Shown here in pieces: positions 17,383 to 26,322 of a stretch of 50,533 nucleotides of DNA; the first letter of the stretch is position 1, and the number at the start of each line of letters is the position of its first letter. The stretch is taken from positions 1-50,533 of the forward strand of contig NZ_VZZK01000039.1 in the NCBI RefSeq assembly GCF_008806385.1, given 5' to 3'. Position numbers and translations under genes: made by a program. Below the pieces are notes generated by a model. The model ran no database searches. It saw nothing but the letters and a program-made list of their open reading frames with translations, and was not told the DNA's origin. Origin of the DNA: Methylobacterium soli (GTDB taxonomy: Bacteria; Pseudomonadota; Alphaproteobacteria; Rhizobiales; Beijerinckiaceae).

Positions 17383-17423
17383 TCCGCATCGCGTTCGAGG
17401 CTGAACGGGCGCGGATCCGGCGA

Positions 17424-18299
17424 TCAACCGGAGTGAGACGCGCTCAGGCCGAGGCCGAACAGCCGGTCGGCATTGCGCCAATAGGCGTGCGCCAGCGCCT
17501 CGTCGGAGAGGCCGAGGTCGCGGAAGTCCTCGACGCCCTGCCGCATCGGCCGGAACGGGAACGAGCTCCCGAACAGGAACTGGTCGCGCATGAAGCCGTT
17601 GGCGGCCTCGACATAGAGCCGGCCACCCGGCGCGAACGTGTACATGTCCGGCGACACGAAGACGTTCTCGTTGCGGAACGCGACGGTGACCATCGCGTCG
17701 ACATGCGGATAGAAGCCGTGGCAGCAGACGATTGGCAGCTTCGGAAATGTCCTCGCCACGCGGTCGACCGCCAGGGGGTCGTTGAGGCGCAGGTCCGGCG
17801 ACGTCGGGCCTGACATCACGAAGGCCGGGACGCCGAGCGACTGGCACAGCTCGTAGAGCGGCATCAGGCGCTCGTCGTCGGCCTTCATCGGATCCGCGTA
17901 GAAGCCCGCATCGAGGTTGATGCCCCGCAGCCCGAGATCGGACACGGCCCGGCGGGCTTCCACGAGGGCCTGCTCCCGGCCGAGCTCCAAGGGATCGACC
18001 GAGGCGATCCCGATGAACCGCTCCGGATCACGCCGCGCGATGGCCGCGAGCGCGTCATTGTCGACCCGGACGCCGGGCACGCTGCGGGCAACCATCACGG
18101 CGACCGCGATTCCCGCCCCCTCCATCTCGGCCGCGAAGCCCTCGAGGGTGCGCCCGCGCGTGTAGTGATCGACCTCCCGCGCGCCGACGCGCCGGTTGAG
18201 CCAGCGCACGACCTCATCCTCCGGCGCGTCCGGATCGGCGCCGAAGAACGGGTGCAGAAAGGTGGGCCGGCTGCGCATGTCGACGATCGGTGCAGGCAT
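17424..18299 (-). CDS. Amidohydrolase-family protein (TIM-barrel)
   Basis: A 291-residue protein resembling the amidohydrolase_2 group, which includes metal-dependent decarboxylases and hydrolases of aromatic acids. Features include VDMRSRPTFLHPFF near the N-terminus (the usual HxH is altered to RSRP), RFIGIASVDPLE near 98, GLRGINLDAGFY near 130, CCHGFYPHVDAM near 196, and VFVSPDMYTF, LFGSSFPFRPM near the C-terminus. The ATG at 18299 was chosen for AGGA ten bases upstream. It follows the MFS gene by 73 bases, so the pair may import and process one compound. The missing HxH leaves activity uncertain. Confidence 0.72.
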   Translation of the reverse strand: MPAPIVDMRSRPTFLHPFFGADPDAPEDEVVRWLNRRVGAREVDHYTRGRTLEGFAAEMEGAGIAVAVMVARSVPGVRVDNDALAAIARRDPERFIGIASVDPLELGREQALVEARRAVSDLGLRGINLDAGFYADPMKADDERLMPLYELCQSLGVPAFVMSGPTSPDLRLNDPLAVDRVARTFPKLPIVCCHGFYPHVDAMVTVAFRNENVFVSPDMYTFAPGGRLYVEAANGFMRDQFLFGSSFPFRPMRQGVEDFRDLGLSDEALAHAYWRNADRLFGLGLSASHSG

Positions 18300-18372
18300 C
18301 GCTCGCATCCTGGGCTTGCCGCGGACAAGGGGTGACGGGGTCTGGCCGTGCGGCGTCCGGTCAGATCCTGGC

Positions 18373-19788
18373 TCAGTGAGAGACATTCTCGAGGATTTGC
18401 CCGCGGGTCTCGACCCCGAGGGTGACGACGAGCAGGGCCGCGATCAGGAAGCCGCCGGCGCCGACCTGGAAGGCGACGGCCGTACCGCCCGTCTGGACGA
18501 GGATCGGAACCACCATCGGCCCCAGGATGGCCCCGATCCGGCCGAAGGCCGAAGCGAAGCCCGCCCCCGTGGCGCGCGCCCGCGTCGGGTAGAGCTCCGG
18601 CGTATAGGCGTAGAGGCAGCTCCACATGCCGAACATGAAGAACTGCATCACGAAGCCCGCGACGAACAGCCAGGTCTGGTCGGCGGCGTTCCCGTAGAGG
18701 TAGGCGGCGCCGGCCGCGCAGACCAGGAAGGTCGCGGTCGTCGCCTTGCGGCCGAGCTTCTCCAGCAGCACGGCCGCCGTGAAGAAGCCCGGGATGCCCC
18801 CGATGGTGATGAGCGTCACGAAGCCGACCGACCCCACGATCGAGAAGCCCTTGTCCTTGAGCAGGACCGCGATCCAGGAATTCAGGCCGAAGAACCCGAT
18901 CAGGGCGAAGAACCAGAGCCCGAACGCCATCACGGTGCGCAGGCGATATTCCGGCGAGAACAGCGTGGCGATCGCGCTCCGGTGCGGCACGGGCTCGGCC
19001 GCGACGACAGCCGGCACCGGCGGGAGGGGGCGACCGGTGCAGCGGGCCACCGCGGTCTCCATCTGCGTCATCACCGCCTCGGCTTCCGCCGCCCGGCCGT
19101 GATCCGCGAGCCAGCGGGGGGATTCCGGCATGCCGCGGCGCACGAGAAGGACGACGCCCGAGAGCAGGCCGACGACGACGAAGGCCCAGCGCCAGCCGAG
19201 ATGCGGCAGGATGAAGTAGCTGAGCGCTCCGGAGAGGACGTAGCCGACGGCCCAGAACCCCTCCATGAAGGCCACGTACTTGCCCCTGACGTTGGTCGGC
19301 ACGATTTCCGAGACCATCGCCTGCGCGACCGGGGCCTCGCCGCCGACGCCGACGCCGATCAGGAACCGGCACACCATGAGGGCGGGCAGGCTCCAGGCCG
19401 CCGCCGCCGCGAGACTCGCGAGGCCCCAGACCACCATCGTCACCTGGAAGACGGTCTTTCGCCCGAACCGGTCCGAGGCCGTGCCGGCCAGGATGTTGCC
19501 CACGAGCTGGCCCGCGAAGGTCATGGCGGCGAGCTGGCCGGCTTGCGTCGGTGTCAGGTCAAAGGCGACGACGATCGACCCGAGCAGGAAGGTCAGAAGC
19601 GCGACGTCGACCTGGTCGACGAGCCAGGCCGAGGCGATGATCGCGAAGATCCTGCGCTGGTAGGCCGTCATCGGCAGGCGCTCGAGGCGGGCCACGATGT
19701 TCGGCATCGATCCCGCCGTGTCGGCGGAGGGCGCGACGGCCGCGCGCGGCCTCTCGCCGACGGGCAACGTGTCACTGGCTGGCGGCAT
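18373..19788 (-). CDS. MFS transporter, metabolite:H+ symporter type
   Basis: A 471-residue permease with about 12 membrane segments and a 40-residue cytoplasmic N-terminus. SDRFGRKT after segment 2 and RGMPESPRW in the central loop are MFS signatures, and PELYPTRARATGAGFASAFGR near the C-terminus matches the metabolite:H+ symporter/SV2-like group that carries aromatic and other carboxylic acids. GGGAG precedes the ATG at 19788. It is upstream of, and probably co-transcribed with, the amidohydrolase gene. The substrate is unknown. Confidence 0.85.
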   Translation of the reverse strand: MPPASDTLPVGERPRAAVAPSADTAGSMPNIVARLERLPMTAYQRRIFAIIASAWLVDQVDVALLTFLLGSIVVAFDLTPTQAGQLAAMTFAGQLVGNILAGTASDRFGRKTVFQVTMVVWGLASLAAAAAWSLPALMVCRFLIGVGVGGEAPVAQAMVSEIVPTNVRGKYVAFMEGFWAVGYVLSGALSYFILPHLGWRWAFVVVGLLSGVVLLVRRGMPESPRWLADHGRAAEAEAVMTQMETAVARCTGRPLPPVPAVVAAEPVPHRSAIATLFSPEYRLRTVMAFGLWFFALIGFFGLNSWIAVLLKDKGFSIVGSVGFVTLITIGGIPGFFTAAVLLEKLGRKATTATFLVCAAGAAYLYGNAADQTWLFVAGFVMQFFMFGMWSCLYAYTPELYPTRARATGAGFASAFGRIGAILGPMVVPILVQTGGTAVAFQVGAGGFLIAALLVVTLGVETRGQILENVSH

Positions 19789-20171
19789 GCATCACTCCCT
19801 GCGGCCCATCGGGCGATCCTGTCGGGCAGCGCCCGGGGGCTCGGCGCGGCCGCGGGCCTAGCGCGGGAAAGCCCGCCGGGCAAGGCGCGCCCGCGGGTTG
19901 TTCCGGAATGGTGAGCATTCGCAACCGCTTGCGGGATAATTTGCTCCGAGGCGCCTGCCCCACAGCCGAAATCTTCTCCTGCGGTTCGGGCCCGCCTGGG
20001 CCGTCCTGGGACGCCCATCCGTGGCGACGTCGGGGCCGGCCGTTTGGATGCGCAAGCGCAGACCATCGGCTTTCGGCCGCCATCGCTCGCCCGGGCCGGC
20101 TTGATCGGATGCTCCGCCGGCGGATCTCCCGGAAGCCCGCAACGGGTCAGACGGAGCCGGGTCCGGAGCCG
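19789..20171. promoter_or_regulatory. Intergenic region with shared element
   Basis: 383 bases between the MFS and methyltransferase genes. The second copy of the shared element is here, near the AT-richer stretch 19905-19980, a likely promoter for the MFS operon. No gene was seen; small frames reading through are shadows. Confidence 0.45.
19939..19984. repeat. Shared intergenic element, copy 2
   Basis: ATTTGCTC, 16 bases, CAGCCGAAATCTTCTCC, one variable base and GCGG: the same as copy 1 at 12200-12245 with identical spacing. It lies about 150 bases upstream of the MFS gene and has the same orientation relative to that gene as copy 1 has to the YeeE/YedE pair. Confidence 0.5.
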
Positions 20172-20795
20172 CTACGGCTCCGGGCGAGCTGTGCCGCGGC
20201 TCAGATAAGCCAGGGGCTTGGGCGTGCGCGGCAGGTAATATTCCTGGGCGGCCTCGATCGAGAACCCGGCCGCGCGCAGTGAGGCGAGAACGGGCCGGTC
20301 GAGATTGCAGCCGACGGCGAGCGAGCGCCACAGCGGGTTCAGCCGGTGCTGCCAGCGCGCGACGGCTTCCTCCCGCGAGAGGCCGTGCTCCAGGAACAGC
20401 AGGCGCCCCTCGGGCCGCAGGACACGGCGGATCTCCGTCAGGCACCGCGCCGGGTCCTGCACCGAGCAGAGCGTGAAGGTGACGACCGCCGTATCCACCG
20501 ACCGCGCCGGGAGCTGGATCCGCTCGGCTGGTTCCTGCCGGATCTCGACCGGCACAGGGGCGCTGTCCCGGCGTGACGTGCCGAGTTTGAGAAACGACGC
20601 GTGCGGGTCCACACCGATCACCCGGCTGACGCGCGCGGGATCGTACAAGGGCAGATTGAGCCCAGGTCCGATCCCGATCTCCAGGACGATGCCCTGTGCG
20701 GCCGGAACCAGCTTCTCCCGTTCGGCCCGGATGTCGGCGGCACCGCAGAGGCAACTCACCAGGCGGGGCCCGATATGACGCTCGTAGAAGCCCAT
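20172..20795 (-). CDS. Class I SAM-dependent methyltransferase
   Basis: A 207-residue methyltransferase. Motif I LEIGIGPGLN lies near 38-47, followed by VIGVDPHASFL (motif II, acidic ribose-binding residue), SVDTAVVTFTLCSVQDP near 100 (motif IV region) and RVLRPEGRLLFLEHGLS near 126 (motif V-VI). This is the UbiE/MenG-like type 11 fold that methylates small molecules, lipids or thiols. The start at 20795 follows GGGAGGGAGCG. A CLCG pair near 16 is unusual. It lies just downstream of the homocysteine methyltransferase gene and may share its transcript. Confidence 0.8.
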   Translation of the reverse strand: MGFYERHIGPRLVSCLCGAADIRAEREKLVPAAQGIVLEIGIGPGLNLPLYDPARVSRVIGVDPHASFLKLGTSRRDSAPVPVEIRQEPAERIQLPARSVDTAVVTFTLCSVQDPARCLTEIRRVLRPEGRLLFLEHGLSREEAVARWQHRLNPLWRSLAVGCNLDRPVLASLRAAGFSIEAAQEYYLPRTPKPLAYLSRGTARPEP

Positions 20796-20865
20796 CGCTC
20801 CCTCCCGCGATCCGCGCATTCAAGCCGCATCCCGAAAGCGGCCGCGGGCCGGCCCCCACGGCCGG

Positions 20866-21804
20866 CTAGAAGCAGGCCTCACAGATTGCGGCGATGTGCC
20901 GGTGATCCGTGCCGCAGCAGCCGCCGAGGACGGTCAGGTTGGGAAGGCGCTCCCGCAGACCGGCATAGCGGCGGCCAAGATCCTGAGGATCGCCGATATC
21001 GAGCGCGGTGGCCGCATCGAGTTCGGCATGGCTCTTCGTCGAGGCATTTGCCCGCACGCCGCGCAGGCGCTCAAGCCAGGGGCCGCTTTCCGTCAGCGCG
21101 GGCTCGAAATGCACCGGATGCGCGCAGTTGATCATGTAATAGGCCGGGGCGGCGTCCGTCTCCGCGTCGGTCTCCCGAATGGCGGAGCCGAGCGTCTGAC
21201 CGGATGGCAGACGGCCATCCGTCTCGAGGGTGAAGGAGATCACCACCGGCAGGCGTTCCGCACGCGCCGCGCGGGCGATGCCGACCGCTTCCGCGACCGT
21301 GGTCAAGGTGACGGCGCTGACCATATCGGCCTCGCTGTCCGCGAAGACCTCGATCTGGGGGCGGTGGTAATCGGCAGCCTGGTCGGCCGACATCGCGGAT
21401 TCGGGCCTGTAGCCGTCGCCGCGGGGTCCGATCACGCCGTTGAGGACGAGGGGCAGACCGGACCCGGAATGGTGCCGCCGCAAGGCTGCGATGAACCGGA
21501 TCGCGGTGCGATTGATGGCGGCGAGCGCGTCCGCGTCGAAGCCGAGCTGCGCGCCCCAGTCGGGATTGGCCCTCCAGGTCGGCGCGTCCAGGATCATCCC
21601 AGCCCGGTGGCGCTGCGCGAGCGCGATATAGGGTTCGAAGAACCGCTCGAGCTCGCCCCGGCCCTCCTCGGTGCCGAGCAGCGGAAAAGCCGCGAAGCAG
21701 GGCAATTCGATCTTGTTCAGGAACACCAGGGTGGTCTCGAGGCCACCATCGGTCAGGAACGGCCGACCGCTCAGCTGAGGCAGCGCATCGCGATACAGGC
21801 GCAT
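20866..21804 (-). CDS. Homocysteine S-methyltransferase-family protein
   Basis: A 312-residue TIM-barrel enzyme. TDGGLETTL at 18-26 and GGCCGTDHRHI near 295-305 are the Hcy-binding signatures, with the paired Cys binding zinc and a further Cys in MINCAHPVHFEP near 226. Family members methylate homocysteine to methionine using SAM, S-methylmethionine or betaine as donor. The donor here is unknown. I chose the ATG at 21804 because GGAGGCAAACG precedes it and the family begins here; the longer frame upstream looks non-coding. Confidence 0.85.
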   Translation of the reverse strand: MRLYRDALPQLSGRPFLTDGGLETTLVFLNKIELPCFAAFPLLGTEEGRGELERFFEPYIALAQRHRAGMILDAPTWRANPDWGAQLGFDADALAAINRTAIRFIAALRRHHSGSGLPLVLNGVIGPRGDGYRPESAMSADQAADYHRPQIEVFADSEADMVSAVTLTTVAEAVGIARAARAERLPVVISFTLETDGRLPSGQTLGSAIRETDAETDAAPAYYMINCAHPVHFEPALTESGPWLERLRGVRANASTKSHAELDAATALDIGDPQDLGRRYAGLRERLPNLTVLGGCCGTDHRHIAAICEACF

Positions 21805-22293
21805 CGTTTGCCTCCGCGGCCGGACATGCCCATCCTGAAGGCTGAGCCGGCAGCGGCCGTGCCCAGCACGCTCTGCATCTCGTCGCGCGTCGGGCGGCGA
21901 GTCAAGATCACGGCCGATCGGGCGGTGCACCGAGGGGGCATCGCGCGGGACGTGGCAGCCCTCCTGTATGCCCAGCGGTGAGAGCGGCCACGGGCCTCCA
22001 GCCCTCCGTCGTCGCCATGGCGACATCGGTCCGAGAACTGGCGCTTCGTCGAACTCGGCGCCCCTTGCTCCGAGCCTCTCGTCGCGTGGGCCATCGATGA
22101 CGACCCGGCTCAATTGGCCGGGCCCCTGACGGCGTATGCCGCAGACCTTCGCGAACGGCCGCTCGTCCCTGCGGGTCGTGGGCACCTCGGTGACCTGCAG
22201 ACCCGCTTCGACGGCGCAATCGACAGGGGTGCCGGATAGACCCGGGCGAGGCGGCCGCGTCCACTGGCCTTCGAGGTCGATCAACGCTCCGGC
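21805..22293. other. Intergenic stretch, no supported gene
   Basis: 489 bases between the homocysteine methyltransferase start and the HxlR stop. Frames on both strands are long but arginine- and proline-rich and overlap one another, so I take them as shadows. The promoter for the minus-strand genes should be near the left end. Confidence 0.4.
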
Positions 22294-22659
22294 TCAGGCA
22301 GCGCGGCTCGCCGCTGACGACATCAAGCGGAGGTGCAGCTTCGAGCCGACCTCAACGATGGCTCGGATGGCCGGGATCAACTCCTCGCCAAGGTCGGTCA
22401 GGCCGTAATCCACGCTCGGCGGGGTCGTTGGCAGCACAGAGCGAACGAGCACGCCGCGCTCGTCCAGATCCTTCAGCCGCGCGCTGAGCACCTTGGCCGA
22501 AATCTTCGGCATCGCACGACGCAGTTCCGAGAAGCGGCGCGCGCCCTCGCTCAGGTTCCAGATGATCTCCGGCGTCCACGCCCCGCCGAGCAGGCTCATG
22601 CACGCCGACATCGGGCAGCCCGGCGGGGGGAGCACCTTCTTCCTGAGCTTCAGCGCCAT
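22294..22659 (-). CDS. HxlR-family transcriptional regulator
   Basis: A 121-residue winged helix protein. CPMSACMSLLGGAWTPEIIWNL (15-36), RRFSELRRAMPKISAKVLSARLKDLDERG (41-69) and VDYGLTDLGEEL (83-94) follow the HxlR pattern closely. C15 and C20 near the N-terminus could sense oxidants or thiol-reactive compounds, as in related regulators. The start at 22659 (MALKLRKK) has GCAGGT upstream. It is divergent from the glutathione S-transferase gene, which it probably controls through the inverted repeat between them. Confidence 0.85.
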   Translation of the reverse strand: MALKLRKKVLPPPGCPMSACMSLLGGAWTPEIIWNLSEGARRFSELRRAMPKISAKVLSARLKDLDERGVLVRSVLPTTPPSVDYGLTDLGEELIPAIRAIVEVGSKLHLRLMSSAASRAA

Positions 22660-22728
22660 GACACATACCTGCGATCCGGCCGGCAACCTGGTTTCCTGAA
22701 CGATACCCGAAAAGGTCGGTCACTGGAA

Positions 22729-22751
22729 GTTACCGGGTTTCCAAGGGTAAC
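22729..22751. promoter_or_regulatory. Inverted repeat GTTACC-N11-GGTAAC, candidate HxlR operator
   Basis: GTTACC and GGTAAC are perfect inverted arms in the 137-base gap between divergent hxlR-type and gst genes. The site lies about 46 bases before the gst start. HxlR proteins bind as dimers to such sites next to their own genes. Confidence 0.55.
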
Positions 22752-22796
22752 GAGCACGTCTACCGCTACACGCTGTTCCCAACCCGGAGACATCCC

Positions 22797-23414
22797 ATGA
22801 AGCTCTTCTATGCTCCTGGCGCCTGCTCGCTCTCGCCGCATATCGTCCTGCGCGAGCTCAACCTGCCGTTCGCACTCGAAGCCGTCGACCTCCGGAGCAA
22901 GAAGACCGCATCCGGAGCGGATTTCATGGCCGTCAACCCGAAGGGGTACGTCCCTGCGCTGCAGCTCGGAGACGGAGAGGTGCTGACCGAGGGCGCGGCC
23001 ATCATCCAGTACCTGGCCGACAAGCACGCTCCCGGCACGCTCGCCCCTGTCGCCGGCACTCTCGAGCGCGCCCGGCTCAACGGGCATCTGAATTTCATCT
23101 CGGCCGAGTTGCACAAGGCGTTCGGACCGCTGTTCAACCCGGCGCTCACACCAGAGGCGCGTGCGGCGTCGCTCGCGAACCTCGATCGCAAGCTCGATGT
23201 CGTCGAAGCCGCGCTCGCGGACGGACGTGCCTTCCTCACCGGCTCTGATTTTACCGTCGCCGATGCCTACCTGTTCGTCGTCCTGAGCTGGGCGCCGCAT
23301 CTCGGCGTCGATCTTGCCCGCTGGCCACGCCTCGCCGCCTTCAGCCAGCGCGTCTCGACGCGCGCCGCCGTTCAGGCCGCCATGGTGGCAGAGGGGTTGC
23401 AGAAAGCCGCCTGA
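22797..23414 (+). CDS. gstA: Glutathione S-transferase
   Basis: A 205-residue enzyme of the bacterial beta class, which joins glutathione to electrophiles. MKLFYAPGACSLSPHIVLRE carries the beta-class Cys10. NPKGYVPALQLGDGEVLTEGAAIIQYLAD (47-75) binds the glutathione gamma-glutamyl part, and the C-terminal domain has FTVADAYLFVVLSW (158-171). GGAGACATCCC precedes the ATG. It is divergent from an HxlR-type regulator and followed by a hairpin at 23422. Confidence 0.92.
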   Translation: MKLFYAPGACSLSPHIVLRELNLPFALEAVDLRSKKTASGADFMAVNPKGYVPALQLGDGEVLTEGAAIIQYLADKHAPGTLAPVAGTLERARLNGHLNFISAELHKAFGPLFNPALTPEARAASLANLDRKLDVVEAALADGRAFLTGSDFTVADAYLFVVLSWAPHLGVDLARWPRLAAFSQRVSTRAAVQAAMVAEGLQKAA

Positions 23415-23421
23415 CAGGATT

Positions 23422-23451
23422 CGGACGGCGGTGACCTCTTTCCGCCGTCCG
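23422..23451 (+). terminator. Hairpin after gst
   Basis: CGGACGGCGG and CCGCCGTCCG form a perfect 10-bp stem with a 10-base loop eight bases after the gst stop codon. There is no T-tract after it, so termination may be partial. Confidence 0.5.
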
Positions 23452-23503
23452 GCACAGCTCATGCCGGCCGACCGCAAGTGACGTGGTGCGCCGTAGCCTG
23501 GAT

Positions 23504-24526
23504 ATGATGATGAAGAAGATCGGTTTCCTGTCGTTTGGCCACTGGTCGCCGACGGCGCGGTCCGAGACACGCTCGGCAGGCGACACCCTGCTGCAGTCGA
23601 TTGACCTCGCGGTCGCCGCGGAAGAGCTCGGCGCGGACGGCGCCTACTTCCGGGTTCATCACTTTGCCCAACAGCTCGCCTCGCCATTTCCGCTGCTCGC
23701 CGCAGTGGCTGCCAGGACCAAGCGCATCGAGATCGGCACCGGCGTCATCGACATGCGCTACGAGAACCCGTTCTACATGGTCGAAGACGCCGGCTCGGCG
23801 GACCTGATCTCAGGCGGACGGCTCCAACTCGGCATAAGTCGAGGCTCGCCCGAGCAGGTCATCGATGGCTGGCGGCACTTCGGCTACGCCCCGCCCGAAG
23901 GCGAGAGCGATGCCGACATGGGACGCCGGCACGCCGAGGTGTTTCTCGATTTGTTGAAGGGGAAGGGCTTCGCTCAACCCAATCCGCGGCCGATGTTCCC
24001 CAATCCGCCGGGCCTGCTGCGGCTTGAGCCGCACTCGGAGGGGTTGCGCGACCGCATCTGGTGGGGGTCGGCGTCCGATGCCACCGCCGTATGGGCGGCG
24101 CAGCAGGGCATGAACCTGCAGAGCTCGACCCTCAAGGCGGACGAGACGGGCGAGCCGTTCCACATCCAGCAGGCCAACCAGATCCGCCGCTACCGGCAGG
24201 CCTGGAAGGCTGCAAACCACACGCGTGAGCCGCGGGTGTCGGTCTCCCGCTCGATCTTCGCGCTCATGAGCGACCTCGACCGTGCCTATTTTGGACGCGG
24301 CAACAGCAGCGACCAGGTCGGCATCATCGACAACATGCGAGCGGTCTTCGGACGCTCCTACGCTGCGGAGCCGGAGCGGCTGATCGAGGCGCTCAAAGCC
24401 GACGAGGCGATTGCCGAGGCCGACACCCTGCTGCTGACGGTGCCGAACCAACTCGGCGTGGCCTACAACGCCCATGTCATCGAAGCCGTCCTGAAGCACA
24501 TCGCTCCAGCGCTCGGCTGGAGGTGA
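23504..24526 (+). CDS. LLM class flavin-dependent oxidoreductase
   Basis: A 340-residue luciferase-like monooxygenase. KKIGFLSFGHWSP at the start, ADGAYFRVHHF near 46-56, RIEIGTGVIDMRYENP near 77-92, and LISGGRLQLGISRGSP near 104-119 are typical of the FMN-dependent LLM group. These enzymes oxidise small organic molecules, including organosulfur compounds, but the substrate here is unknown. Three ATG codons follow one another at 23504-23512. A GTG at 23483 would add seven residues, and no strong ribosome binding site decides between them. Confidence 0.85.
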   Translation: MMMKKIGFLSFGHWSPTARSETRSAGDTLLQSIDLAVAAEELGADGAYFRVHHFAQQLASPFPLLAAVAARTKRIEIGTGVIDMRYENPFYMVEDAGSADLISGGRLQLGISRGSPEQVIDGWRHFGYAPPEGESDADMGRRHAEVFLDLLKGKGFAQPNPRPMFPNPPGLLRLEPHSEGLRDRIWWGSASDATAVWAAQQGMNLQSSTLKADETGEPFHIQQANQIRRYRQAWKAANHTREPRVSVSRSIFALMSDLDRAYFGRGNSSDQVGIIDNMRAVFGRSYAAEPERLIEALKADEAIAEADTLLLTVPNQLGVAYNAHVIEAVLKHIAPALGWR

Positions 24527-24757
24527 ACTGCGCCCACCCTGTCCGACGAGGCTGGTGCAGGCGAGACAATGGGCTTCGGCCTTCGGAGAACACGATTATC
24601 CCCCCGGCATGTCCCCCCTACCCCGAGATCCCGGCCGCGTGCCATCCGTTCGGCTGGACGCCTCGAAGCGGAGCTGTGCACCCTTCGGGTCCAATGCTTG
24701 ACGGCGAACCGCGGTGGCAGACCACCCTCCCAGGGTGAGAGCCACGCTTTCCTGCAT

Positions 24758-24949
24758 TCAGGCGTCCGCGATGGTCACGGCTTCGCCGACGCCGTCCGTC
24801 TTGCCCGCCAAGCCCGGCACCTCGTCGAGCTGTCGCAGGCTGGTGAAACGGCCGCGCTCCTCGCGATAGCGCACGATTTCGAAGCCGTGCCCCTTCAGTG
24901 CAGGGATCGCGTCCAGTTCCTCTGCCGTCGCGGCGTTGAGGTCGATCAT
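24758..24949 (-). CDS. Small helix-hairpin-helix protein, 63 aa
   Basis: The protein starts MIDLNAATAEELDAIPALKG and continues with a helix-hairpin-helix pattern (FTSLRQLDEVPGLAG) like the C-terminal DNA-binding part of ComEA and related short alphaproteobacterial proteins. It has no signal peptide or membrane anchor, so it is unlikely to be ComEA itself. GGAAGGGG lies upstream, somewhat far from the ATG. Function unknown; nonspecific DNA binding is a reasonable guess. Confidence 0.65.
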   Translation of the reverse strand: MIDLNAATAEELDAIPALKGHGFEIVRYREERGRFTSLRQLDEVPGLAGKTDGVGEAVTIADA

Positions 24950-25110
24950 CGGTCTGTACCCCTTCCTTCACCAACCCTGTCGCGAGTAGGCCGCGAACGG
25001 AACGTGAGTGCCACAGCGCTGTTCCAGCAACATGCGGCGGATGCGGTCGGCCTCTCGGTCGCCGGGACTGACCCCGCTCCGCCGCCGGCCTCCATCCCGG
25101 AACGACCCGG

Positions 25111-25488
25111 TTGATCCCGCGGGCGGTCATCAGTCTGGGCGGGGTCGGTGATCTTGCGAGCTTTGCCCGGTTCATCCCCGTGCTCTGCGGCCCCGGTATC
25201 CTTGAGCGCCTCGCCCCGGCGGACAAGCTCTCGGACGTCTCGCCCGCGCTCCGCGCGCCGCCTGACGTTCCGGTCGTGCTGGTGAGCGGCGTGCTCGACC
25301 GGCTCGTGCCGCCCTGGGTCGCGCACGACTATGCCCGCGCCCTGCGGCGGGGGCCCGGGACCGCACCGCGACTGATCGACCTCTTGGATGCCGGTCATTT
25401 CGATCTGGTCACGCCGCCAACCCCAGCCTGGCAGGCGGTGCGTGGCCTCGTGGAGGCGGCCTTGGAGGCCCATGAGGCCCCGCCCTGA
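25111..25488 (+). pseudogene. C-terminal fragment of an alpha/beta hydrolase
   Basis: The 125-residue frame matches only the end of an alpha/beta hydrolase. VPVVLVSGVLDRLVPP (about 52-67) holds the acid residue and LLDAGHFDLVTPP (about 91-103) the catalytic histidine. The N-terminal half with the oxyanion loop and GxSxG nucleophile is missing, and I could not find it upstream. The only start is a TTG without a clear ribosome binding site. Best read as a decaying remnant. Confidence 0.55.
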
Positions 25489-25576
25489 ATGGAGGCCGGA
25501 CCCTCGGGCGTGTGATCAGCGCCGACGCGGCGAGCGGCGCGGCCCTCGGTGAATCGCGTGTCGCAGCGCGGCCGAC

Positions 25577-25612
25577 ATGGCAGCCAAGCCTGGGCATGGC
25601 AGCCAAGCCTGG
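25577..25612. repeat. Short tandem repeat, 19 bp twice
   Basis: ATGGCAGCCAAGCCTGG occurs twice, separated by two bases, in the gap between the hydrolase fragment and the SCO gene. It is probably a slippage product, with no visible function. Confidence 0.55.
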
Positions 25613-25636
25613 ACATCGCGGTCCCAGCGCGCGCAC

Positions 25637-26317
25637 TCAGCGGCCCTGCGCAGCCTCGGAGCCGGATTGTTCGAGCAGCAATGTCCGCACGTCCGTGAGA
25701 ACCAGCGCGGGCTCGAACACGTCGAGGCTGTAGATGTTCCGCACACGTCCCGCGGGGTCGATCAGGAAGGCGCGGAAGACGTGGTTCAGGGCCCCGCCGG
25801 GTTTCGCATCGATCTGCTGGCCATAGGCCGCAAGAATCGGTGCGAGAGCCTCCCGGCCGGCGGCGGTGAGGAAAGCCCAGTCGGGCGCGACCGGGTCGCC
25901 GGAGCGCCAGGCGGCCGCATAGGCGCGCATCACCTCGGGGGTGTCGCGCTCAGGGTCGAAGCTCAGCGTGACGAGGCGCATCCGGTGCGACAGATCCGGA
26001 TCCTTCACCGCGAGGTCCTGCAGCCGGGCCATGCCGGCGCTGGCGAGCGGGCAGACGTCGCCGCAGCGCGTGTAGACCAAGGCCAGCACGCTGACCCGAC
26101 CCTTGAGGACATCGATCAACAGGTCCAGGCGATGACCGGCTTCGTCGAGAATGGCGCCTCCCGCCGCAGCCTTGATGGGTGGCAGGCGGTAGCTGCCCGG
26201 CGCCGGGATCGGGAACGCAGCCTCGTCGGCCCCCGGCGGCGGGTGGCTGTCATGCGCGAGCGCAGCGGCATGCATCATCAGCGCCGCGACGAGGCCGAGG
26301 CGTGTCGCGGGCCGCAT
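25637..26317 (-). CDS. SCO1/SenC-family copper chaperone-like protein
   Basis: A 226-residue exported protein with a short signal peptide (LGLVAALMMHAAALAHD). The thioredoxin-like SCO domain has C85-x3-C89 in YTRCGDVCP and H179 in LNHVFRAF, the usual Cu ligands. SCO proteins deliver copper to enzymes such as cytochrome oxidase. Here it starts five bases after the methanethiol oxidase-like gene, so it probably serves that copper enzyme. The ATG at 26317 was chosen because it begins the signal peptide. Confidence 0.87.
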   Translation of the reverse strand: MRPATRLGLVAALMMHAAALAHDSHPPPGADEAAFPIPAPGSYRLPPIKAAAGGAILDEAGHRLDLLIDVLKGRVSVLALVYTRCGDVCPLASAGMARLQDLAVKDPDLSHRMRLVTLSFDPERDTPEVMRAYAAAWRSGDPVAPDWAFLTAAGREALAPILAAYGQQIDAKPGGALNHVFRAFLIDPAGRVRNIYSLDVFEPALVLTDVRTLLLEQSGSEAAQGR

Positions 26318-26322
26318 CGCGA

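Noticed and set aside
25172..25366. A Cys-free Arg-rich frame antisense to the hydrolase fragment
   Set aside because: It is an alanine- and arginine-rich shadow of the fragment.
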